Shown here piece after piece: positions 50,755 through 60,024 of a DNA stretch of 64,000 nt. Position 1 is the stretch's first letter. Each line of letters opens with the position of its first letter. Both the position numbers and the translations under genes were made by a program. The notes beneath the pieces are model-generated. The model had not been told where the DNA came from, did not search any database, and saw only the letters and a program-made list of their open reading frames with translations. The DNA is from Prolixibacteraceae bacterium (lineage in GTDB: Bacteria > Bacteroidota > Bacteroidia > Bacteroidales > Prolixibacteraceae): NCBI GenBank assembly GCA_021740385.1, contig JAIOZY010000016.1:1-64000 (forward strand). Reading direction: 5' to 3'.

Positions 50755-52032
50755 TTACTTTGACTGCTTCAAAATTACTTCCTCAATGGCTTTTTGGCAA
50801 ACGGGACAAAACTTTCCGGCAGCCTGTTCCTTCATCCAGCAGGTTTGAAAGGGACTATAAACGCCTTTTTCCTGGTAACCTCCGCCTTCAAATACACCCA
50901 CTTTATCGATATAGGTTGAATCTCGCGAAGTTGGCACAGGAATACCGGGTTCAATCATTGTTTTCCACTTTTTATCGAAATCGTGAAGGGTTGAAATATT
51001 TGGTTCCCAGGGTTCCCATTCCGGCGAGTAAAAATCGTCGTTGCCCGGTTCGCTGTAATAATATTCATCGGCAAGGCCGGCAAAAGCATGGCCAAATTCG
51101 TGAATGAACACGAAAGGCGATTTCTCATTATCGACGGTACAAATGCTGTAAAAATTATAAAAGCCGCCTCCCCCGTACCTGTCGGTATTTACCAAAAGCA
51201 CAATGTGGTCCCATCCAATCCCGTCAAGTACATCGTAAATGTCTTTCATAGCGCTTGTGGTAAGATAACGATACGATCCAAAAGTGTTGTAATGCGAATC
51301 GAAGGCTGTATTCCGGTATTCATCTTTTGTTGGCATATCGCAACCGCTTTCGGCCGAGGGAACTTTAACGGCAAAAATATTAAACCGGTTTTTGAAATTG
51401 CAATAGGGCGCTGCCTCAAACAGGCTGTCGGCCAGGCGTTTTACATCGGACACAAACTTGGGCAACTGGTCTCGGGTATACCCTTCGGACAAAAAAACCA
51501 AATCGATTTTTTTACTGCTATTACCGCTATACATCACGGTGTCAATATCAGGAACGACATATTTTTCATCAAGTATACGATTATCAGCAATAAAAACGGT
51601 ATCGGCAAACAGGGTATTCCACTGGTTTAGTGAATCGCGGTTCTGAATTTCAATTTTCACATTGTTGGCCAGGCGGGGGAAATGGGCTGAATGCTCATAC
51701 GAACGGTATCTGTTATTTGCTTCAGCCGTAAGCCTCCACTCGTAAAACAAGGGGCTAAACCCTTTCTGATAAAACAATTCACCGGTTTCGCAATTGTAAA
51801 CCGAATAACGATAATTTCCCATTGTAGCCGGTTGTTCAGGTTTAAACACCCCACCTCCCCACGATGGAAGAAACTTTGTTTGGGCATGAATAACCTGAAC
51901 CGAAGACTTATTGCCAATCAGTTCAAAATCGTAACGAATGGCTTCGGCACATAAACTTGTATCGGAGTTCTCGCCGGCCAGACTTAAAACTGAAATAAAA
52001 AATAACAATGTGAATATCAAAAATAACCTCAT
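50755..52032 (-). CDS. M64 family secreted metallopeptidase
   Basis: A 425-residue secreted peptidase of the IgA-peptidase M64 family. Start at 52032 gives signal peptide MRLFLIFTLLFFISVLSLAG. The zinc site is HEFGHAFAGLADEY (H311, E312, H315, with the downstream Asp typical of the extended HExxHxxGxxDE motif). Several conserved Cys near the C-terminus (QTCWMKEQAAGKFCPVC) probably bind a second metal or form disulfides. The open frame extends 63 codons further upstream but lacks a credible signal there. Divergent from mscS. Confidence 0.85.
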   Translation of the reverse strand: MRLFLIFTLLFFISVLSLAGENSDTSLCAEAIRYDFELIGNKSSVQVIHAQTKFLPSWGGGVFKPEQPATMGNYRYSVYNCETGELFYQKGFSPLFYEWRLTAEANNRYRSYEHSAHFPRLANNVKIEIQNRDSLNQWNTLFADTVFIADNRILDEKYVVPDIDTVMYSGNSSKKIDLVFLSEGYTRDQLPKFVSDVKRLADSLFEAAPYCNFKNRFNIFAVKVPSAESGCDMPTKDEYRNTAFDSHYNTFGSYRYLTTSAMKDIYDVLDGIGWDHIVLLVNTDRYGGGGFYNFYSICTVDNEKSPFVFIHEFGHAFAGLADEYYYSEPGNDDFYSPEWEPWEPNISTLHDFDKKWKTMIEPGIPVPTSRDSTYIDKVGVFEGGGYQEKGVYSPFQTCWMKEQAAGKFCPVCQKAIEEVILKQSK

Positions 52033-52034
52033 GG

Positions 52035-52046
52035 CAAATATATTTG
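52035..52046. promoter_or_regulatory. Palindromic CAAATATATTTG at a divergent start
   Basis: The palindrome contains a TATATTTG (TAnnTTTG) box on both strands, at 52039-52046 (plus) and 52042-52035 (minus). The plus box could drive mscS with a leader of about 80 bases. The minus box is only 3 bases from the M64 start, too close to be its promoter. Confidence 0.35.
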
Positions 52047-52135
52047 CATTAAAATAACCGGGTTTAGTATCTGTTTTAAAAAATAATTTCAAATTTGCAT
52101 AAAATTTCGAAACTCGTACATGAAAACAATCACAC

Positions 52136-53395
52136 ATGCAACACATTTTAGAATTTTTGTATAAATGGACTTTTAAGGCTTTCGGAAATGAAAGTTTTTC
52201 CGAATTCACCTCAACGGCCATTTTGGGCTTAGCTATTCTTATTTTTGCAGTTATCGTTTTTTACGTTACCCGGCTTGTATTAATATCCATAACCCGCAGG
52301 CTATCAAAAAGAACAAAAACCGAATGGGACGATATCCTGATAAAACACAAAATTTTCCAAGGCATATCGCACTTCCTGCCTGCTATCATTATTTACTTTT
52401 TTTCAGGTTTTGGCTCAGTTTATTACCCTTCACTTCAGGAATTTATCAAAACCCTATGTAATATTTATTTTTTAGGCACAGGGCTTTTTGTTATTAATGC
52501 CTTTTTAAGTTCACTTAATGAAATTTACAATAAAAGTTTCCCTGCTGCAAAAGAGAGGCCTATTGCCGGTTTTATTCAATTGCTGAAAATATTTCTCTAT
52601 TTTATCGGGTTACTTGTTCTCATTGCAATCATTTTTAACAAAGAACTTGGAACCTTATTTGCCGGATTAGGTGCTGCCGCTGCCATTCTTATATTGGTTT
52701 TTAAAGACTCCATACTCGGTTTTGTTGCCAGTATCCAAATCAGCATGAACAACATGGTAAAAATTGGTGACTGGCTCGAAATGCCCTCGAAAAATGCCGA
52801 TGGTGAAGTAATTGAAATAAACCTCACAACAGTTAAAGTAAAGAACTGGGATAAAACCATCAGCAACCTTCCCACGTATTCGCTTATTTCAGAATCATTC
52901 ATCAATTGGAAAGGGATGGAAGAAAGCGGTGGGCGCCGCATTAAACGTTCGATCTACATTGATATGACCAGTGTAAAATTCTGTACACAGGAGATGCTCG
53001 AAAAATTTCAAAAATTCATGCTTATAAAAGACTATGTTGCAAAAAAGCAGCAAGAAATTGAGGAATTTAACGCCAGCCTTAAAATACCCCCCAAAGAGCA
53101 TTTCAATGGCCGCAGGCAAACCAACCTGGGCATTTTCAGAAAATACCTTGAGGCTTACCTGCACAATAACCAGAATATAAACGACAAGCTTACTTTTTTA
53201 ATCAGGCACCTTCAACCTACAGAGAAAGGGATACCTATTGAAATTTATGTTTTCAGCAACGATACCCGCTGGGCCAATTACGAAGCCATTCAGGCCGATA
53301 TATTTGACCATGTTCTGGCCGTTTTACCCGAATTTGAACTCAGGGTATTCCAAAATCCTTCGGGGGCCGATATTTTAAAATTACGGAATGAATAA
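52136..53395 (+). CDS. Mechanosensitive ion channel (MscS family)
   Basis: A 419-residue channel. Four to five N-terminal helices lead into the pore helix (ELGTLFAGLGAAAAILILVFKDSILGFVASIQISMNNMVKIGDWLEM, about 165-215), the MscS signature, then the beta domain (VIEINLTTVKVKNWDKTISNLPTYSLI) and a mixed C-terminal domain. It should open on membrane tension to release osmolytes. Long paralogue type, similar to YbdG/MscM group (inference from length). Confidence 0.88.
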   Translation: MQHILEFLYKWTFKAFGNESFSEFTSTAILGLAILIFAVIVFYVTRLVLISITRRLSKRTKTEWDDILIKHKIFQGISHFLPAIIIYFFSGFGSVYYPSLQEFIKTLCNIYFLGTGLFVINAFLSSLNEIYNKSFPAAKERPIAGFIQLLKIFLYFIGLLVLIAIIFNKELGTLFAGLGAAAAILILVFKDSILGFVASIQISMNNMVKIGDWLEMPSKNADGEVIEINLTTVKVKNWDKTISNLPTYSLISESFINWKGMEESGGRRIKRSIYIDMTSVKFCTQEMLEKFQKFMLIKDYVAKKQQEIEEFNASLKIPPKEHFNGRRQTNLGIFRKYLEAYLHNNQNINDKLTFLIRHLQPTEKGIPIEIYVFSNDTRWANYEAIQADIFDHVLAVLPEFELRVFQNPSGADILKLRNE

Positions 53396-53406
53396 GCAAA
53401 CAAAAG

Positions 53407-53435
53407 TTGTAAACCCCTTAAAATTATTATTTTTG
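53407..53435 (+). promoter_or_regulatory. Promoter of the MBL-fold gene
   Basis: TTG (53407-53409), 18 bases, TATTTTTG (53428-53435). Leader of about 20 bases to ATG 53461. Confidence 0.55.
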
Positions 53436-53460
53436 CTTTTCTAATCAGTAACGAATTACA

Positions 53461-54525
53461 ATGCGGAAAATTTTTATTGGAATCTTATTGTTGATGGCGG
53501 CAGAGGTAACCCATGCCCAACATGCCGTTGTAAAAACAATAACCGACGACATAATAACCATTTCTCCGGGTAGAAAGCAGCTTCACACCCTGGGCTGGCC
53601 CAACGATATTATTAATTCGGTAGCCGTGAAAACGTCCGACGGTATAGTGTTGATCGACACCCAGAATTCGCCGGCCAATGCCCGTTTAATTAAAAAAGCG
53701 ATCCGTGATAAATTCAACGATTCCACATTCGTATATATTATCAACACCCACGGGCACTCGTGCCACTCGGGCGGTAACTGCGTTTTTGACAAAAACCGCA
53801 TTGTGGCACAGGCAAACAGTCTGGCCGAAATAAAGGATTACGATGACCTGTTCCTTGGGCAAACGGTTGATTTTTTGCGACAGAAAATTTATCACAAGAA
53901 CAATATTCTCGACACCATTTCCATTGAGGGCGAACTTTCCGACTCAATCAAACAGGCCATCGACCTGTACAAGTTTTACGAAGCCGACCTGATGGAAAAC
54001 TACAAAGCCCGGTACCCTGACCTTACGTTTAAAGACAGCCTGCAGCTTGAAGCCGGCAATAAAACATTCAAACTTACTTACATGGGTAAAGGGCACGGCA
54101 ATGCCGACATTGTTGTATACATAAAAGAAGACAACGTGCTTTGCACCGGTAATTTGTTTCACCTGGGATCGTACAGCGAAGAAGGGATGCCCAGCTTTTA
54201 CCTTAACCGGCCAAACGAAATCGAAAAATGGATCGATGCCTTAAACAAAATTCTTTCCCCCGGGTATTCCATTGAAAATGTAATTACCACACACGGTAAA
54301 AAACCGTTAAAACGGCGCAACCTCGAATTTGTTAATGCCTACTGTAAAAAAGTGGTTGAGCAGGTTAAAAAATCAAAAAAAGAAAACCTTCCGGTTGAAG
54401 CCGTTCAGCAAATGGATAATTTTGAAGAATTATTTGAGGAATATTCCGATGTTGTTTCAGTAAATAAGAAGAGTAAAGAGATGCATGCCCGAAACATGGG
54501 AATTATATGGCAATACATCGATTAG
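53461..54525 (+). CDS. Metallo-beta-lactamase-fold protein with substituted metal ligands
   Basis: A 354-residue secreted protein (signal peptide to about residue 20). The MBL fold is clear, with metal residues H97, H99, H102, H212 and H278. Two usual ligands are changed: HxHxDH reads HGHSCH, with C101 in place of the Asp, and the later bridging Asp/Cys is Asn (TGNLFHL, N231). The remaining His set could hold one metal, while the second site is crippled or uses the Cys. The C-terminal part (about 290-354) is helical and charged. Function unknown; hydrolysis is uncertain. Confidence 0.75.
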   Translation: MRKIFIGILLLMAAEVTHAQHAVVKTITDDIITISPGRKQLHTLGWPNDIINSVAVKTSDGIVLIDTQNSPANARLIKKAIRDKFNDSTFVYIINTHGHSCHSGGNCVFDKNRIVAQANSLAEIKDYDDLFLGQTVDFLRQKIYHKNNILDTISIEGELSDSIKQAIDLYKFYEADLMENYKARYPDLTFKDSLQLEAGNKTFKLTYMGKGHGNADIVVYIKEDNVLCTGNLFHLGSYSEEGMPSFYLNRPNEIEKWIDALNKILSPGYSIENVITTHGKKPLKRRNLEFVNAYCKKVVEQVKKSKKENLPVEAVQQMDNFEELFEEYSDVVSVNKKSKEMHARNMGIIWQYID

Positions 54526-54547
54526 CTATCTTTTAAAAAATACAAAA

Positions 54548-54647
54548 AACAAGGGCCAGTCCACTGATCTTAAAAAGGGCAACAAACACTAAAACACTAT
54601 CGTAACACTAAGATGAATGAAAAGAATGCCCGGACCGGCCCTTTGTT
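54548..54647. terminator. Long-range inverted repeat between convergent genes
   Basis: AACAAGGGCCAGTCC (54548-54562) and GGACCGGCCCTTTGTT (54632-54647) pair with one mismatch and one bulge, about 70 bases apart. It lies between the stops of the MBL gene and the jelly-roll gene and may stop transcription from both sides. Confidence 0.4.
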
Positions 54648-54657
54648 AAAAAGAAAA

Positions 54658-55665
54658 TTAATAATATCGTTTATCTTTTCGCTTATCCCTCCAGTACTGG
54701 ATAAATTTCTCCTGGGTTATTAAGCCTACTGAACCTTCGAGAATACCACCTTCCCCACCTTTATCGTACACCCGTATTTCAACCGTGTTTTTCCCGGCTT
54801 TTAACACCCCAGTGGGAATGCAGTAGTTTCTGAATTCGCGGTGCATTTCGGTGTAACTACGGCCGCTCAAATCGCCGGTTTGGCCAATAAACGTATCGTT
54901 TATGAACACTTGGTCGAAATCGTCGATGCGGCCTGCCAAAAATACCATCCGTTTTTTAGCCATCGATGAAGGCAAATTAAACGTTGTTGAGTAAACGGCA
55001 TAGCCATCGTAGTTGTAGTATCCCTGGTTTTCCCACTGACCGGGCACAACAATGGTTTTTTTGTTTGAATCTGACGGGTCACGGCCGGTATTAAAGTCCC
55101 AGTTTCCGCATAGGTTTACGTCAAGGTCAATGGCAATATCGGCTGCGCCCAACACAATATTCCCCCTTACAATGCCCCCTTCAAGCTGCGAATCGTAAAC
55201 ACGGACGGCCACCACGTTTTCCCGGTTGAAATGCACCAGTGTTTGCGGCACCGCGTATACACGGTTTGCATTGTATGCTGTTGAATAATAGGGCGGAAAA
55301 GAACCGGTTTGGCCAATTTTCACCCCATTAAAAAATACTTCATCAACATCGTCGATGTAACCCAGTTCAAGGAAAAGCTCGCGGCCCTGAAAGTTTGCCG
55401 GCACCTCAAAACGTTTCCTGTACCATGCAAAACCATCGTAACCCTGGTAGCCTTCTTCTTCCCAGCGTGCAGGCACATACACCTGTTGCCAGTTACTTTC
55501 GTCGTACCCGGGAGAAGCCCATTCGGGGTTATCGCCAATTTTGAAATGCCATAATCCCCTGAGCCCTTCCTCCATATAATAGCGGTTTGCCTGCAACGCT
55601 CCGGCAAAACCTGCCAGGAGAAATACGGTTACTGTTATTTTCATCAATGTCTTCATAATGTTCAT
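54658..55665 (-). CDS. Tandem jelly-roll (GH2 sugar-binding-like) secreted protein, second copy
   Basis: A 335-residue secreted protein made of two successive GH2 sugar-binding/galactose-binding-like jelly-roll units. Each shows the W..Y.S.W..V.VP..WE...Y..YDG.AWYR pattern, a DDVDEVFFNG/DDFDQVFIND turn and a VRVYD...GGI end. There is no catalytic barrel. It closely resembles its upstream neighbour (55668-56720) in order and motifs, so the pair is a tandem duplication. It may bind polysaccharide at the cell surface. The start may be one of two internal Mets (55656 or 55644). Confidence 0.7.
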   Translation of the reverse strand: MNIMKTLMKITVTVFLLAGFAGALQANRYYMEEGLRGLWHFKIGDNPEWASPGYDESNWQQVYVPARWEEEGYQGYDGFAWYRKRFEVPANFQGRELFLELGYIDDVDEVFFNGVKIGQTGSFPPYYSTAYNANRVYAVPQTLVHFNRENVVAVRVYDSQLEGGIVRGNIVLGAADIAIDLDVNLCGNWDFNTGRDPSDSNKKTIVVPGQWENQGYYNYDGYAVYSTTFNLPSSMAKKRMVFLAGRIDDFDQVFINDTFIGQTGDLSGRSYTEMHREFRNYCIPTGVLKAGKNTVEIRVYDKGGEGGILEGSVGLITQEKFIQYWRDKRKDKRYY

Positions 55666-55667
55666 TT

Positions 55668-56720
55668 TTACCAGTCAAATATCGACCGAATTATCGACTC
55701 GACCTTACTGCCCCATAACACATCATCGTGATGTTCGATAAGGATATTTGCATTACGGCGGGTAACCAAACCTACGGGGCCTTCATATATCCCGCCCTCC
55801 TGCTGTTCGTCGTATACTTCAACTACCAGCACATTGTTCTTTTTCAGCACGCCCCGGGGAATTTCGTAAACCCTGAACATGCGATAGGCCTGCCACTTAC
55901 GCAACCGGTTATACACTTCAAGGTCGCTGGTACGCGCGATGTATTTGCCATTTAAATAAACCCGGTCGAAATCATCAATACGTCCCAGCGAAAGGAAAAG
56001 GTCTTCCCCACTCAACTCATCGGGCAATGTAAATTCTTTGCGGTACCAGGCATAACCGTCGTGTTTGGCATAACCCTGCGAATTCCAGCCACCCGGCACA
56101 TAAATTTCATCCCAATTGGAATCATCAAAACCGGGTTCGTGCATATCCCGCTCACGGAATGTCGAAAATTTCCATATTCCGCTCAGGTTTTGCGATATCA
56201 GCGAAACATCGTTGTCGTAAAAAATTCCTATTTTATCGCCCCGCACGATGCCGCCATCCAATCCTTCATCGTAAACCCTTACTGCAATTACATTTTCGGC
56301 AGGTTTAAGTATACCCGATGGAACAGCATATCTTCGATAAACGTTGTACGCGGTAAAATAGTCGGGGAAAAAACCTCCGGTGTTGCCAATTTTCACCCCA
56401 TTGACAAACACTTCATCAACATCGTCAATCTCACCGAGAAAAAGGAACAATTCGCCATCGTCGGGATAAGAACGCATATCAAAATCTTTCCGATACCAGG
56501 CATACCCGTTATAACCCGGGTAATATTCTTCCCATTTTCCGGGTACCCTTATTTTGTCCCAGTCCGACACATCGGTTTCGGGGGCAGCCCATTCGGGATT
56601 ATCGCCAACCGAAAAATACCAGTACCCTTCCAGGTCAACCACGTAGCTCCAGTCGGCAGCACGAACTGCTGCCGAACCTGAGAGCAACATGAATAATAGT
56701 GCGAATATCAACTTTCTCAT
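55668..56720 (-). CDS. Tandem jelly-roll (GH2 sugar-binding-like) secreted protein, first copy
   Basis: A 350-residue secreted protein with the same two jelly-roll units as the gene that follows: signal peptide MRKLIFALLFMLLSGSAAVRA, then WAAPETDVSDWDKIRVPGKW, AWYRKDF, DDVDEVFVNG and VRVYDEGLDGGI, then a second set (DDSNWDEIYVPGGW, AWYRKEF, DDFDRVYLNG). Only 2 bases separate it from the second copy. No active site. The four units in two genes look like a duplicated binding module. Confidence 0.7.
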   Translation of the reverse strand: MRKLIFALLFMLLSGSAAVRAADWSYVVDLEGYWYFSVGDNPEWAAPETDVSDWDKIRVPGKWEEYYPGYNGYAWYRKDFDMRSYPDDGELFLFLGEIDDVDEVFVNGVKIGNTGGFFPDYFTAYNVYRRYAVPSGILKPAENVIAVRVYDEGLDGGIVRGDKIGIFYDNDVSLISQNLSGIWKFSTFRERDMHEPGFDDSNWDEIYVPGGWNSQGYAKHDGYAWYRKEFTLPDELSGEDLFLSLGRIDDFDRVYLNGKYIARTSDLEVYNRLRKWQAYRMFRVYEIPRGVLKKNNVLVVEVYDEQQEGGIYEGPVGLVTRRNANILIEHHDDVLWGSKVESIIRSIFDW

Positions 56721-56829
56721 TATCCTTCTTTTTAATTCGTTTTATATCCTTTTTTTTGCCCTTTGAATATAACCGGTTTTTATAAACACTGTATACCCGG
56801 CAGCAGGAATCAACCCAAAATTATTCAGA

Positions 56830-57210
56830 CTAAATAGCCCTGTAATCAATTTTCAAGATAAAATGGTAATTTTTCCCGGTCATTTTTTTATCAACATCCA
56901 GTGTTTTGTCTTTGAACAACTGCATTACATAATTTTTTGCAAGCAGGTTGTCCGACTTTATGGCAATAACTTTCACCTGTGCATCTTCGGTAAGGTGAAA
57001 AATGATATCAACATCTTCTTTCATCCTGTTCACGTTTTCTCGATACAAAAAGTTGAAGGGTTCCAAGATGTCGTTTTGAACTTCAAGGCGCAAGGTTTCG
57101 CGCAGGTTGTTCTTCAGGTAATCAACACGTTTTGTGTTTTCGGCTTTCGCGATGGAAACAGTGGCTAATACTGCAATCAACATCAAAGTAATTCTTAATT
57201 GTGCTTTCAT
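56830..57210 (-). CDS. Small secreted protein of unknown function
   Basis: A 126-residue protein with signal peptide MKAQLRITLMLIAVLATVSIAKA. The mature part ends in strands HLTEDAQVKVIAIKSDN and KNYHFILKIDYRAI that recall the C-terminal TonB-like fold but are too short to be sure. Located upstream of the jelly-roll pair with a gap of 109 bases; possibly its own unit. Confidence 0.55.
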   Translation of the reverse strand: MKAQLRITLMLIAVLATVSIAKAENTKRVDYLKNNLRETLRLEVQNDILEPFNFLYRENVNRMKEDVDIIFHLTEDAQVKVIAIKSDNLLAKNYVMQLFKDKTLDVDKKMTGKNYHFILKIDYRAI

Positions 57211-57595
57211 GGCTAAAAAATTTTAATTATTAGTTAATTGTATCCGGTTCCTTTTTGCAGGAATCCGTTTCATGGCTTTAAATTTTAAAACAATAACAGG
57301 GAGCACATGCAACTCACCAAAAGAGAGTAAGCGGATTTTAAAAGTTTGTGTTTTCCTGTTTTGTTTCATAACGCTCAATGTTTTTAATGAACACTACAAA
57401 AGTATTCCCCAATTATCACACATACGTCAGGATTTATTCACAAGTTGTTATAAAATGTCACAAAATGTCACAGGGAAAAATGATGGAAGATGCTGTGAAA
57501 CGGAATTCTGCAGAGCGAGATGGAAGCCCTCCTTCGCCAACCGCGTGTCGCTTTAGCGGTGGCGCAGGCTATGGCGGGCGAAGAAACAATGCAAT
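57211..57595. other. Spacer with a dispersed repeat and short tandem copy
   Basis: No gene is seen. A 10-base unit AAAATGTCAC occurs twice in tandem at about 57452-57471. Positions 57526-57582 hold GAAGCCCTCCTTCGCC...GGCGGGCGAAG, a long imperfect inverted repeat of the same family as 421-460; it reaches almost to the stop of the response regulator gene. Confidence 0.5.
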
Positions 57596-58279
57596 TTATC
57601 GAATCAACCGGTAACCCATTCCATGTACAGTAACAATGTGGTTGGTTGTATCGGTGTCGATTTTTTGCCGCAGGCGCAGTATGAAATTATCGACGGTACG
57701 CGGGCTGGGCTGGTAATCGAGCCCCCATACTTTATCGAGCAAATCGTCGCGGGTTACAATCTGCCCGTTCCGTTCGTAGAGGTAATGCAGTATTTCAAAT
57801 TCCTTGTGCGATAATTTTACGGGGGTTTGATTTTCGAATGCCTCGAAGGTTTTAAAATTGATATTTAAACGGCCAATTTCGATCATATCCCCATGACTGA
57901 CGGTTTCGGCAACAGCTGCTGTGCGTCTCATAATGGCCTTAATACGTGCCAACAGTTCGCGCAAACTGAATGGTTTGGTAATGTAATCGTCGGCACCCAG
58001 CTCGAGGCCCCTTACTTTGTCAAGCTCCTGCCCTTTTGCCGTTAGCAAAATCACGGGTGTTTTAATGCCCTGGGCACGGCATTTTTTCAAAATATCGAAA
58101 CCCGACATAACGGGGAGCATCACATCGAGTAAAACCAGGTCGAAACGGCCGGTTTCGAGCTTGCGGCACCCGTCGTCGCCTTTCGAGGCTGTTTCAACTT
58201 CGTAATCTTCAAACTCAAGGTTATCGCGTAAGCCCGATAACATAGCGGGTTCGTCTTCGATGATGAGTATTCTGGCCAT
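57596..58279 (-). CDS. OmpR/PhoB-type response regulator
   Basis: A 227-residue two-domain regulator. The receiver has E8/D9, phospho-acceptor D52 (VLLDVMLPVMSG) and K104 region (ILLTAKGQELD); the winged-helix effector has KLSHKEFEILHYLYERNGQIVTRDDLL and RTVDNFILRLRQKID. It binds DNA after phosphorylation by the adjacent kinase. The kinase gene precedes it by 2 bases. Targets are unknown. Confidence 0.92.
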   Translation of the reverse strand: MARILIIEDEPAMLSGLRDNLEFEDYEVETASKGDDGCRKLETGRFDLVLLDVMLPVMSGFDILKKCRAQGIKTPVILLTAKGQELDKVRGLELGADDYITKPFSLRELLARIKAIMRRTAAVAETVSHGDMIEIGRLNINFKTFEAFENQTPVKLSHKEFEILHYLYERNGQIVTRDDLLDKVWGLDYQPSPRTVDNFILRLRQKIDTDTTNHIVTVHGMGYRLIR

Positions 58280-58281
58280 AT

Positions 58282-59826
58282 TTATTTTATTTTACCCGGA
58301 ATTATTAATTTAAACCGACTGCCTTTTCCTTCTTCGCTTTCAACCGAAACGTTGCCCCCGTGGGCTTTCATTATCTGGTAAACAATGTTAAGTCCCAGCC
58401 CCGAGCCCTTGGCCACATGGGCCAGGTTTCCGCTTGTAACCCGGTAAAATTTGTCGAATATGTGTTTCTGGTATTTCCGGGGTATTCCAATACCGTTATC
58501 TTCAACTTCGACAAAAACCTGCGTACCGGCCTTACCCGACCTGAAAGTTATTGTTTTTCCCGATTCTTTACCGTATTTAATGGCATTGTCAATCAGGTTA
58601 ACAATACACTCGGTCAGGGCTTCTCTGTCGGCAAGGCAGCAGAGGGGATTATTGGAAAGCTCCAGTGCCACATCAACCCCATATTGCCCGTAATGGGGCA
58701 TATACGATTCGTTTATTTCGTGTATCAGTCCGTTTAACTCCACACTGGCAAAATGGTATTTCCGCTTTTTCTTTTCCAGTCGCGAAAATGATAAAATTCG
58801 GTTTACCAAATCGTTAAGGCGGTTTGCCTCAAAATTGATGACACGGAAGTATTCCTTCTTTTTGGCATCGTTTTTAACCCGGTCGAGCAAAAGCGTTTCG
58901 GCATACATGCTTATGAGTGCCAGCGGGGTACGTATTTCGTGCGAAACATTTGAAACAAAATCCGACTTCATTTCAGTCAGCAATATTTCCTTTCGGATAC
59001 TTGCAATTATAAAAATCAGGCCAACAACCATAAAAAACAACAAGCCCAGGAATATGTAATTATCGCGCCTGCTGCGTTGGTAAACCAGTTCGTCGATGGT
59101 GGCCGACTGCAGCCCGATGCTGAAAACATAACCGGGTAAATACAACGAATTTTTCCGGTACTCGTTATCGTCACTGTCCAACTCACTTCCAAAACGATAA
59201 ACCACTTCCCCCCGCAGCGTGTCAACAACCGATATCTGAAACGATTGCCCGGCAACCACCTGCTGAATGCGGGCACTCAGGTTTTGCTCAACAAATACCG
59301 GTGTACTAACCGAAACGGCCACAATGTAATCGCCGGCAACATTGAACGGTGCAAAGCAAAAGTGTGTAAACTGTCCGTCGCGAACCGGCTCGATGCGCTG
59401 ATAATTAGCAGCTTTAAAATCAATTAAGCGGTTAGAAAGGCTGTCTGAAATAATTTCGCCATTCAAATTCTCAGTTTTACCGCGCTCAAACTTCACCGGT
59501 TGACCGTTTTTTTTCAAAAACCGGATGGATAAAATAGCCGGGTTGTTGTCAAAAAGCTTGGTTGTAATATCCGTCATAACTTCACCGCTACAGTCAACAG
59601 GCATATCTAACTTATTCACCCACAACGAAACAATGTTTTCGGTTTGCTGGTTAAGCGAGTAAAGTATCGCTTCCATTTGCCCTTCGAAAACTTCCTGAAC
59701 CATTTTTTCGTTTTCGGTAAGACTGGTGAAGTGCCTAACAACAAAATACGATACCGGCAAAATGCAAATGATCAGCAATAAAAAAGAAACAATAAAAATA
59801 TACCTGCGCATAACCGTATGTTTCAA
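58282..59826 (-). CDS. Membrane sensor histidine kinase
   Basis: A 514-residue kinase. Two transmembrane helices (about 9-30 and 257-277) bracket a periplasmic sensor of about 220 residues with no recognised domain. Then comes the HisKA box SDFVSNVSHEIRTPL (H296), N box NLIDNAIKYGKESG, G1 DNGIGIP and G2 GSGLGLNIV. It should phosphorylate the response regulator encoded downstream with which it is coupled. The Met at position 6 (59811) is an alternative start. Signal unknown. Confidence 0.92.
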   Translation of the reverse strand: MKHTVMRRYIFIVSFLLLIICILPVSYFVVRHFTSLTENEKMVQEVFEGQMEAILYSLNQQTENIVSLWVNKLDMPVDCSGEVMTDITTKLFDNNPAILSIRFLKKNGQPVKFERGKTENLNGEIISDSLSNRLIDFKAANYQRIEPVRDGQFTHFCFAPFNVAGDYIVAVSVSTPVFVEQNLSARIQQVVAGQSFQISVVDTLRGEVVYRFGSELDSDDNEYRKNSLYLPGYVFSIGLQSATIDELVYQRSRRDNYIFLGLLFFMVVGLIFIIASIRKEILLTEMKSDFVSNVSHEIRTPLALISMYAETLLLDRVKNDAKKKEYFRVINFEANRLNDLVNRILSFSRLEKKKRKYHFASVELNGLIHEINESYMPHYGQYGVDVALELSNNPLCCLADREALTECIVNLIDNAIKYGKESGKTITFRSGKAGTQVFVEVEDNGIGIPRKYQKHIFDKFYRVTSGNLAHVAKGSGLGLNIVYQIMKAHGGNVSVESEEGKGSRFKLIIPGKIK

Positions 59827-60024
59827 AACAATTATTTACCGATTCAGTCGGGATGAAAGACCGAATCAGCAAAATAATACAAAAAAACAATCATTTAACA
59901 CATTGAGGCCTTTTTTTGTGAACACATTGAAAGAATTTCTGTATTTTAGTTGAAATTTATAACTTTAGGGCAAACCATTATTAATCTACCTATTATATTG
60001 TCGAACTCTTAAACCTGTATCACT

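Noticed and set aside
57272-57556. 94-codon plus-strand frame upstream of the two-component genes
   Set aside because: It lies in a spacer with repeats, has no recognisable pattern and no promoter.
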